Origin: Bacteroidales bacterium H3
Lineage (GTDB): Bacteria; Bacteroidota; Bacteroidia; Bacteroidales; Muribaculaceae
Assembly: GCA_001701135.1 (NCBI GenBank)
Contig: DAAN01000029.1
Span: 1 to 43,394, forward strand
Direction: 5' to 3'
DNA length: 43,394 nt
Both the position numbers and the translations under genes were made by a program. Below the pieces are notes generated by a model. That model saw only the letters and a program-made list of their open reading frames with translations. It searched no databases and was not told the DNA's origin. Positions 33,230-40,437 of the stretch are shown piece by piece. The stretch's first letter is position 1. Each line of letters starts with the position of its first letter.

Positions 33230-34630
33230 TTAAATTTTTTCTGCGATTTCGATGGCCCGGCGCAGAGCGCCGAGCTTGTTGTTTACCTCCTGCAGCTCAT
33301 ACTCCACATTGCTGTGGGCCACGATGCCGCCACCGGCCTGGAACCACAGCTCGTTGTTGCGGCTCACGAAAGTGCGGATGGTGATTGCCTGGTTGAGCGA
33401 GCCGTCGAGACCGAGGAACCCGATGCAGCCGCCATAGGCGCCTCGGTTGTGCGGCTCCAGCTCGCTGATTATCTGCATTGCGCGAACCTTGGGAGAGCCC
33501 GAGAGGGTACCGGCGGGGAAGGTGTCGATAAACGCTTTTACCGGATCGGCGCCCTCGTCAAGCTCGCCGCTCACGCGGCTCACCAGATGGATCACATGCG
33601 AATAATACTGCATATCCTTGTAAAAATCCACTTTCACACCGTGGCAGTTGCGGCTGAGATCGTTGCGGGCGAGATCCACAAGCATCACATGCTCGGCGTT
33701 CTCCTTTGGGTCGTTGCGCAGATACTCGGCGTTGCGCGCATCCTGGGTGGCGTCGCCGGTGCGTCGCGTGGTGCCGGCGATCGGGTCGATGAATGCACGG
33801 CCACCCTCTATGCGGCAATGCGTCTCGGGCGAAGAACCGAAGATGCGGAATGCGCCGAAATCGAAATAGAACAGATACGGGCTGGGGTTGATGCTGCGCA
33901 GGGCGCGGTAGAGTTTGAAATCGTCACCCTCGAAACGCTGTATGAAGCGTCTGCTCAGCACAATCTGGAACACATCGCCACGCATGCAGTGGGCTATGCC
34001 GCGACGGATGTTTTCACGGTGCTCGTCGTCGGTGAGTGTGCTCTCCACCTGACCTGTGGGACGGAAATCGTAGGCCGTGAAATTGTGGTTGGTGATGATG
34101 TTCTCGATGCCGTCGAGCGAGTCGGGTTCATCCTGCTCGATCATCTCCACCAGGGTTATGGTATCGTTGAAGTGGTCGAAGACAATCACATATTTGTAAA
34201 GGATATAAAGGATGTCGGGGGCATCGTTGCGCTCCTGCGTGGAATCCTTCACGGGGATATTCTCGAAATAGCGCACGGCATTGAAAGTGGTGTAGCCGTA
34301 AAGGCCGCAGTATTCGCGACGCTCACCCTCCACGGCGAAGCGGTCGAGGAAGCGCCGGAACGCATCCTCCACACGGAAAGTGCCGTCAATCGCGGCATTC
34401 TCCGAAGTGCCGTCGGGATAACGCATCAGGGCGCTGCCATGCCCCACCGAGATTGATGCTATTGGGTCAAGGGCGATAAACGAGCGGCTGTTGTTGCTGT
34501 CGTGATAGTCCGAGCTCTCCATCAGGGCGCTCTCGGCATAGAGGTCGCGCAGCTTCATGTAAGTCTCCACGGGTGTGTGGAGATCGCCGAGTATGCGGCG
34601 GGTGGCGGTGTGGTAATTATATTTAGCCAT
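33230..34630 (-). CDS. trpE: Anthranilate synthase component I
   Basis: From the ATG at 34630 the protein has 466 residues (a TTG at 34645 would add 5 and overlap trpB). It has the chorismate-binding core with GDVFQIVLSRRF, PEIAGTTRRTGD-type GTTRR, LVDLARNDLSR and GTLSGSPKVRAM. The N-terminal ALMESSD corresponds to the LLES-type tryptophan feedback site. It forms anthranilate from chorismate and ammonia. The first step, expected to be feedback-inhibited by Trp. Confidence 0.97.
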   Translation of the reverse strand: MAKYNYHTATRRILGDLHTPVETYMKLRDLYAESALMESSDYHDSNNSRSFIALDPIASISVGHGSALMRYPDGTSENAAIDGTFRVEDAFRRFLDRFAVEGERREYCGLYGYTTFNAVRYFENIPVKDSTQERNDAPDILYILYKYVIVFDHFNDTITLVEMIEQDEPDSLDGIENIITNHNFTAYDFRPTGQVESTLTDDEHRENIRRGIAHCMRGDVFQIVLSRRFIQRFEGDDFKLYRALRSINPSPYLFYFDFGAFRIFGSSPETHCRIEGGRAFIDPIAGTTRRTGDATQDARNAEYLRNDPKENAEHVMLVDLARNDLSRNCHGVKVDFYKDMQYYSHVIHLVSRVSGELDEGADPVKAFIDTFPAGTLSGSPKVRAMQIISELEPHNRGAYGGCIGFLGLDGSLNQAITIRTFVSRNNELWFQAGGGIVAHSNVEYELQEVNNKLGALRRAIEIAEKI

Positions 34631-34641
34631 AATCGGATGAT

Positions 34642-35841
34642 TCAAAACTTGTTATCGGCCATGTGCCGGTTGTCGAGATAGGTTTTCATATCCTTGTCGC
34701 CGCGACCGCTGACAGTGAGCACCACCACCTGGTCGGGGCTGAACTTCATTTTGGGGAGCATTCCCAGGGCATGGGCCGACTCAAGGGCCGGGATTATACC
34801 CTCAAGGCGGGTAAGCTCGTAGGCGGCGCGCACAGCCTCGTCGTCGTTGACGGCCATTACGGTAACCCGCCGGCGGCTGGCGAGATCGGCGTGCATGGGA
34901 CCGATACCTGGATAGTCCAGACCGGCCGAAAGCGAATATGGCTCGGTGATCTGCCCGTCCTCATCCTGCATCACCAGCGTGCGGGCGCCATGGATGATGC
35001 CGAGCGAACCACACTGTATGGTGGCCGCTGTCTCGCCCGAGGTCACGCCGTGGCCGCCGGCCTCCCCGAGGTAGATGTCTACACGGCTGTCGTCGATATA
35101 GTGATAGATTGTGCCGGCGGCGTTGGAACCTCCACCCACGCAGGCCATGAGGATGTCGGGGTAGTCGCGTCCCTCCTTCTCCATCAGCTGCTGGCGGATT
35201 TCGGCACTGATCACACTCTGCAGGCGTGCCACCATATCGGGATAAGGGTGCGGCCCCACCGTCGAACCGATGATGTAGAATGTGTCGGCGGGGTGGCAGC
35301 ACCAGTCGCGGATCGCCTCGTTGGTGGCATCTTTCAGGGTCATGTTGCCGCTGGTGACAGGCATCACTTCGGCGCCGAGCATGCGCATGCGTTCCACATT
35401 GGGCTGCTGGCGCTCCACATCGGTCTTGCCCATATACACCCGGCAGGGCATACCCATTAGCGCGCATGCCGTGGCCGTGGCCACTCCGTGCTGACCGGCG
35501 CCCGTCTCGGCGATGATGCGGGTCTTGCCCATGGCGCGCGCAATCAGCAGCTGCCCCAAGGCATTGTTGATTTTATGGGCGCCTGTGTGGTTCAGATCCT
35601 CCCGTTTGAGATAGATTTTCGCACCATAGCGCTCGCTGAGCCTGCGGGCATGAAACAGAGGCGAAGGGCGCCCCACATAATCGCGGAGCAGACGGTGAAA
35701 CTCTTTCTGAAACTCCTCGCTCTCAATAATCGGCAGGTAGGCCTCGCGAAGATTTTCCACGGTCTTGTAGAGAATTTCCGGCACATAGGCGCCTCCAAAC
35801 TCTCCGTAGTAACCGTTCTTGTCGACACTGTAGTTTGTCAT
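34642..35841 (-). CDS. trpB: Tryptophan synthase beta chain
   Basis: From the ATG at 35841 the protein has 399 residues; an 18-residue upstream extension in frame (to 35895) runs into the leader terminator and is not used. The pyridoxal lysine is K90 in HTGAHKINNALGQ, and GGGSNAAGTI binds the cofactor phosphate. It joins indole with serine to give tryptophan. It is the first structural gene of the operon, as usual in Bacteroides. Confidence 0.97.
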   Translation of the reverse strand: MTNYSVDKNGYYGEFGGAYVPEILYKTVENLREAYLPIIESEEFQKEFHRLLRDYVGRPSPLFHARRLSERYGAKIYLKREDLNHTGAHKINNALGQLLIARAMGKTRIIAETGAGQHGVATATACALMGMPCRVYMGKTDVERQQPNVERMRMLGAEVMPVTSGNMTLKDATNEAIRDWCCHPADTFYIIGSTVGPHPYPDMVARLQSVISAEIRQQLMEKEGRDYPDILMACVGGGSNAAGTIYHYIDDSRVDIYLGEAGGHGVTSGETAATIQCGSLGIIHGARTLVMQDEDGQITEPYSLSAGLDYPGIGPMHADLASRRRVTVMAVNDDEAVRAAYELTRLEGIIPALESAHALGMLPKMKFSPDQVVVLTVSGRGDKDMKTYLDNRHMADNKF

Positions 35842-35914
35842 ATCGTTGTGATTTCTTTTGATTTCCGATGAATCGCACCGCAAACGCGGCAACATTTTTT
35901 ATTAAACAAGCTAT

Positions 35915-35952
35915 AAAAAACAGAGACCTGTCGTAAGTTCGACAGGCCTCTG
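35915..35952 (-). terminator. trp operon attenuator terminator
   Basis: On the minus strand, 35940-35952 pairs with 35921-35933 over 13 positions with one G-U, loop 6 nt, followed by six T (35915-35920). It lies between the leader peptide and trpB. Confidence 0.9.
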
Positions 35953-35991
35953 CTATAAGTTGAGTTATACACACACGGCTCCGACGGCTCC

Positions 35992-36051
35992 TCACGACTT
36001 TTGGAATCTTGAGCAGCGCCACCACCAGAACATATTATTCAATGCGTGCAT
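35992..36051 (-). CDS. trpL: trp leader peptide with three consecutive Trp codons
   Basis: The 19-codon ORF reads MHALNNMFWWWRCSRFQKS and stops 40 bases before the attenuator hairpin. Three adjacent TGG codons would stall ribosomes when charged tRNA-Trp is scarce and favour an antiterminator fold. The ORF sits 22 nt after the predicted transcription start. Too short for routine gene calling. The evidence is layout and codon content; the competing antiterminator pairing was not fully resolved by eye. Confidence 0.8.
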   Translation of the reverse strand: MHALNNMFWWWRCSRFQKS

Positions 36052-36079
36052 AATGTTTGCATTTCTTTGTTTTCGGTTG

Positions 36080-36110
36080 CAAATTTACAAATATTTCTAA
36101 TATCCGCAAA
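36080..36110 (-). promoter_or_regulatory. trp operon promoter
   Basis: On the minus strand TTTG (36107-36110), exactly 19 bases, TAAATTTG (36080-36087). The predicted start is near 36073. Confidence 0.75.
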
Positions 36111-36201
36111 CAAAACGCCAAAAAATTTCCAATATTTTTCATCATCCCGGCGGATCTCCGGGAGCGCACTCGCGCGACGACATTAAAATTTTCTATAAAG
36201 C

Positions 36202-36233
36202 GTTGCATGGATGGAAATTATTGAGTAACTTTG
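36202..36233 (+). promoter_or_regulatory. GH13 amylase promoter
   Basis: GTTG at 36202-36205, 20 bases, TAACTTTG at 36226-36233. The leader before the ATG at 36349 is about 110 nt. Confidence 0.6.
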
Positions 36234-36348
36234 CCGAGAATTCAATCTAAGCCAACCGCCGGCGTTGCTACCATGGCGTCTGTAGCGGTTATATTCACTT
36301 CAACTTACATTCTTATTTTTTTCATCTTATCACAATTTTTACCCACTC

Positions 36349-39300
36349 ATGAAAAAGCTTAACAAAGTGCTGCTCGCGGGGCTTATGAGCCTTGTCGCCG
36401 GCACTTCCTCGGCTGCGACATTTGTCGGCGATCGTACCGACTTCCGCGACGAGACCATCTACTTTGCCATGACTACACGTTTCTACGACGGCGACCCCAA
36501 GAACAACGTCTGCTCGTGGGACAAAGGCGACGTGCAGATTGCACACAACGACCCCGACTGGCGCGGCGACTTCGCCGGCCTTATCGAGAAGCTCGACTAC
36601 ATCAAGGCTCTCGGCTTCACCGCCATCTGGATTACCCCCGTGGTGCAGAACGCCTCGGGCGAAGACTATCACGGCTACCACGCAATGGACCTCTCGTCGG
36701 TCGACCTCCGCTATGAGAGCCGCAAATCGTGGGGTTCGGAGAAGGATGTCAAATTCCAGGACCTTATCGACGCCGCTCACGCCAAGGGTATGAAAATCGT
36801 GCTCGACGTTGTGCTCCAGCACACCGGCAACTTCGGCGAAGTCTACCTCAACCCTCTGTTTGAGCGCAATCAGGATATCCGCAACCAGGCCACTCCCGCC
36901 GGCTCGCTTATCCCCAACTCCGAACGTCTCAGCTCCAACTATTTCGATCAGACTGGCAAAGCTCAGTATGAGGAGCGCTGGAAATACTTCAAGAATCCCC
37001 AGTACGAACCCCACAACTACTATCACCACTACGGCACCGGCTGGAACTGGGACCTTCCCAACCGCTGGTGGGGCCAGATCGCAGGCGACTGCGTCGACCT
37101 CAACACCGAGAACGACTATGTGGCCGACTACATCGTCAAGTGCTACGGCAAATTCATCGAAATGGGCGTCGACGCTTTCCGCATCGACACCACCGGCCAC
37201 ATCTCACCTCTGACTTTCAACAAGCAGTTCACCCCCCGTTTCCAGGAACTCGGCGAAAAATACAAGAGCAAACGTCTCAACGGCGCTCCCTTCTACATGT
37301 TCGGCGAGTGCTGCCAGCGTTTCCAGGGCAGCGTGGTTTACCGCGATCAGCCCAACCTCTCCAGCTACTTCTACACCTGGAAATCCGACCAGGCTCTCCT
37401 CGACAAGTTTGACGGCAGCGCCGAATGGTGGAATCAGCAGGTGCTCCCCGAAGGCCACGACACTCCCGTAGGCCCCATGGCGGTCTGCGAGAGCGACACC
37501 AAGGACAAGCCCCGCAGCAACAACGTATGGCTGCAGAACGGCCAGTGGCACGAGCCCGACTATTCGCAGGCTTCGGGTCTCAACGTAATCGACTTCCCCG
37601 TACATTACAGTTTCGGCAGCGTCGGTAACCTTCAGGGTCTGTTCAGTCAGGACAACTACTATAACGACGCCTCGTTCAACGTGGTCTATGTCGATTCGCA
37701 TGACTACTGCCCCGGCCCCAACGACGGAACCCGCTTCAACGGCGGCACCGAGCAGTGGGCCGAGAACCTCTCCTGGATGTTCACTTTCCGCGGCATCCCC
37801 TGTATCTACTACGGCTCGGAAGTCGAGTTCAAGAAGGGCATGCCCATCGACGTGGGTGGCGAAAACAACAAGACTCCCCGCTCGCAGTCGGGTCGCGCCT
37901 ACTTCGGCGAATACCTCGAAGGCGATGTCACCGCTTCTGACTTCGGTCAGTACACCGCATCGGGCAATGTCGACAAGACCCTCAACGCCGACCTCGCACA
38001 GCACATCCGTCGCCTCAACCTCATCCGCGCCGCCGTGCCTGCCCTCCGCAAGGGCCAGTACACTTTCGACGGCTGCGAGGCCAACGGCGGCTGGGCTTTC
38101 AAGCGCGGCTATAAGGACAGCTACGCACTGGTAGCCATCAACGGCGGCGCAACCTTCACCGACGTTCCCGCCGGCACCTACACCGACATCGTCACCGGCC
38201 AGACCTACTCCGGCTCCTCCATCACCGTAGACGCCCCCTCCACCAAGGGTCAGGTGCGCGTGCTCGTGAAAGACTGGAAAGGCGGCAAAGTGGGCGAAGA
38301 TGGCAAATTCATCTACAGCTCCTCGCCCGTGGCTCACGGCGGCGATGTAACCTTCGAAGACAAGGGCGCATCGTTCTACTACACCGCCGACGACGTAATC
38401 GGCAACCCCTCCATCTCATTCTCGCCCAACGGCGGTTCTTTCAAGACCGAAACTCTCACCGTGACCGTTTCGCTCAACGAAATCGCCACCTCCGGCTGGT
38501 ATCAGGTCGGCAACGGCACCCGCGAGACCCTCTCGGTTGGCGCCACCCGCTCTTTCACCATCGGCCAGAACATGAACTACGGCGAGACCGTGACTGTGAA
38601 CTGGGGCGTGAGCGGCGACGACGGCAAGACCTACAACGGCTCCGTAACCTACAAGAAGGTTGACCCCAACGCCGCCATCACCGTATACGTGAAAGCTCCC
38701 GCACCCTTCAACATGTATGCATGGACCGAAGGCACCGAGATCCGCAAACTTCTCGGCGAATGGCCCGGCAAGCAGATCACAGCCACTACCGAAGTGGGCG
38801 GCCAGACTTTCTACTACCATTCGTTTGACGATGTCGACAAATTCAACATCATCTTCAACAACAACGGCGCACAGACCGGCAGCATCACCGATATCGACGC
38901 CGATGTATACTATGAATACGACGGCGGCTCCAACGCCAAGAAGATCGATGCCCCGGGCCCGGTTATCACCAAACCCAAAGTGACCGCCAACCCCGTCAGC
39001 GGCACAACATTCACCGACGACATCACCGTGACGCTCACCGCCACTCCTGCTGTCGCCATCCACTACACCATCGACGGCACCAACCCCTCGGCATCCTCAG
39101 CCACCTATTCACAACCCCTGAACTTCACTGAGACAACCACGCTGAAGACTTTCGTGGAGAATGAGAACGGCTCCAACGTGCAGACATTCACCTACACCAA
39201 GACCGACGAGCCCACTCCTCCCACCCCCGGTACTCTCACCATCAAGGGTGACTACAACCTGGCCTACAGCGGCGACAAGGAGAATGTTCACTATTGGGGC

Positions 39301-40020
39301 GGCGCCGGCCAGTCATCGTGGCCCGGCGTGAAGATGCAGACTGCCACCGGCTCCGACGGCAAGACCTACAAGGTGGCCAAAGTAACCGAAGGTACCACCG
39401 GCATCATCTTCAACACCAACGGCAACGCCAACCAGACAGGCGACCTCCAGTATAAAGAAGGTTTCGTACACGACGACAACGGCGCCACAACCACTGCTGT
39501 GGTCTTTGACCGCGGCGACGTGCCCGTGCCCGTAGAGCAGACCTACACCTACTACTTCCGCAACGACAAGAACTGGTCGACCGTCCACGCCTACGTCTGG
39601 GACGAAGGCAACGGCAACATGGAATATCTCGGCCAATGGCCCGGCAAGGAGATGACCAAAGAGGGCGACCTCTGGAAAGTTTCTTTCAAGACTTCCAACG
39701 AGGTAGTTACCCCCAAGATCATCTTCAACGGCGGCAGCGACTCCAACAAGACCGACAACTTTGCAGCTGTCAACAACGGCATCTACAGATTCTCGGGCTT
39801 TGATGTCGAGGGCATCGACCGCGTTTCCAGCGAGACCGGCGTGAAAATCTACACCGAAGGCTGCGCCTTCGTAGTGGATTCGCCCCTCAACACCTTCGTA
39901 ACAGTTGTTTCGGTCGACGGCCGCAGCACCATCTTCCCCGTGGAAGCCGGCATCACTCGCCTGCCCGAAATGGCACCCGGCATCTACATCGTCAACGCCC
40001 GCAAATACATCCTACGCTAA
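36349..40020 (+). CDS. Secreted GH13 alpha-amylase with starch-binding modules and sorting-like tail
   Basis: The 1223-residue protein has a signal peptide (MKKLNKVLLAGLMSLVAGTSSA), then a GH13 barrel: DVVLQHTGN (region I, with Q instead of the usual N), FRIDTTGH with the nucleophile D280, MFGECC with the acid E320, and SHD452. After about residue 640 come beta-rich modules: two CBM26-like repeats with GEWPGK and GQWPGK cores (about 780-860 and 1055-1150), a chitobiase-like Fn3-type module (about 880-945), and a third module with SSWPGVKM. The end MAPGIYIVNARKYILR matches two other proteins here. It degrades starch or related alpha-glucans outside the cell. No susC/susD pair is nearby. Confidence 0.93.
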   Translation: MKKLNKVLLAGLMSLVAGTSSAATFVGDRTDFRDETIYFAMTTRFYDGDPKNNVCSWDKGDVQIAHNDPDWRGDFAGLIEKLDYIKALGFTAIWITPVVQNASGEDYHGYHAMDLSSVDLRYESRKSWGSEKDVKFQDLIDAAHAKGMKIVLDVVLQHTGNFGEVYLNPLFERNQDIRNQATPAGSLIPNSERLSSNYFDQTGKAQYEERWKYFKNPQYEPHNYYHHYGTGWNWDLPNRWWGQIAGDCVDLNTENDYVADYIVKCYGKFIEMGVDAFRIDTTGHISPLTFNKQFTPRFQELGEKYKSKRLNGAPFYMFGECCQRFQGSVVYRDQPNLSSYFYTWKSDQALLDKFDGSAEWWNQQVLPEGHDTPVGPMAVCESDTKDKPRSNNVWLQNGQWHEPDYSQASGLNVIDFPVHYSFGSVGNLQGLFSQDNYYNDASFNVVYVDSHDYCPGPNDGTRFNGGTEQWAENLSWMFTFRGIPCIYYGSEVEFKKGMPIDVGGENNKTPRSQSGRAYFGEYLEGDVTASDFGQYTASGNVDKTLNADLAQHIRRLNLIRAAVPALRKGQYTFDGCEANGGWAFKRGYKDSYALVAINGGATFTDVPAGTYTDIVTGQTYSGSSITVDAPSTKGQVRVLVKDWKGGKVGEDGKFIYSSSPVAHGGDVTFEDKGASFYYTADDVIGNPSISFSPNGGSFKTETLTVTVSLNEIATSGWYQVGNGTRETLSVGATRSFTIGQNMNYGETVTVNWGVSGDDGKTYNGSVTYKKVDPNAAITVYVKAPAPFNMYAWTEGTEIRKLLGEWPGKQITATTEVGGQTFYYHSFDDVDKFNIIFNNNGAQTGSITDIDADVYYEYDGGSNAKKIDAPGPVITKPKVTANPVSGTTFTDDITVTLTATPAVAIHYTIDGTNPSASSATYSQPLNFTETTTLKTFVENENGSNVQTFTYTKTDEPTPPTPGTLTIKGDYNLAYSGDKENVHYWGGAGQSSWPGVKMQTATGSDGKTYKVAKVTEGTTGIIFNTNGNANQTGDLQYKEGFVHDDNGATTTAVVFDRGDVPVPVEQTYTYYFRNDKNWSTVHAYVWDEGNGNMEYLGQWPGKEMTKEGDLWKVSFKTSNEVVTPKIIFNGGSDSNKTDNFAAVNNGIYRFSGFDVEGIDRVSSETGVKIYTEGCAFVVDSPLNTFVTVVSVDGRSTIFPVEAGITRLPEMAPGIYIVNARKYILR

Positions 40021-40045
40021 TTAGTTAGTCCTCTGATAATATCAT

Positions 40046-40079
40046 GGAGATGTGCCACCCCGGCACATCTCCTTTTTTT
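40046..40079 (+). terminator. Terminator after the amylase gene
   Basis: GGAGATGTGCC (40046-40056) and GGCACATCTCC (40062-40072) pair perfectly around 5 nt, followed by seven T. Confidence 0.92.
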
Positions 40080-40109
40080 ATCACATTAATAGGTAATAAG
40101 GGCGGTGGC

Positions 40110-40221
40110 TTGTGGGGAGGCGGCATTCCTGCCGCCTATAACATCCCTGCAGCCTATATATTTCCTGCTATATGTTCTTTTTTCAATTGAACGGCGGCCG
40201 GAAAGCCGCCGCCCCACACAA
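40110..40221. repeat. REP/BIME-like inverted-repeat unit
   Basis: A left hairpin (GGCGGCA/TGCCGCC, 40119-40136) preceded by TTGTGGGG, and a right hairpin (GGCGGC/GCCGCC, 40193-40210) followed by GCCCCACACAA, face each other as imperfect inverted copies. A related sequence begins at 43378. Confidence 0.55.
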
Positions 40222-40305
40222 CTTCCGCCCCACAATCAGCGTTAATTTCTGTTAACGCAATCCAAGAAAAACAAAAAGAAATAGCTTAAATTCTGATAAA
40301 ATGTC

Positions 40306-40313
40306 TATCTTTA
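40306..40313 (+). promoter_or_regulatory. -7-like box upstream of the large secreted protein
   Basis: TATCTTTA differs from TAnnTTTG at the last base. The leader to the ATG at 40438 would be about 118 nt and contains tandem repeats. Confidence 0.4.
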
Positions 40314-40340
40314 GGGCGGAATAGGTCCATGAGAACAAAA

Positions 40341-40428
40341 AACAAGTAATTCATTAACCCAAAATCAAGTAACTAACAAACCGAAATTCAAGTAATTAAC
40401 AAACCAAAATTCCATTACCCACCAAATC
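40341..40428 (+). repeat. Four degenerate 21-23-bp tandem repeats in the leader
   Basis: Units start near 40341, 40362, 40384 and 40407. The two central ones share AAGTAAyTAACAAACC. They are AT-rich and lie just upstream of the start codon. Confidence 0.6.
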
Positions 40429-40437
40429 TCTAACCAT

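Noticed and set aside
32831..34456. 541-codon plus-strand open frame across trpG/trpE
   Set aside because: It is antisense to two clear trp genes; GC-rich codon bias creates long shadow frames and the product has no recognisable domain.
37204..38337. 377-codon minus-strand frame inside the amylase
   Set aside because: Antisense to the conserved GH13 region, Gly/Val/Ala-rich composition typical of shadow translation.
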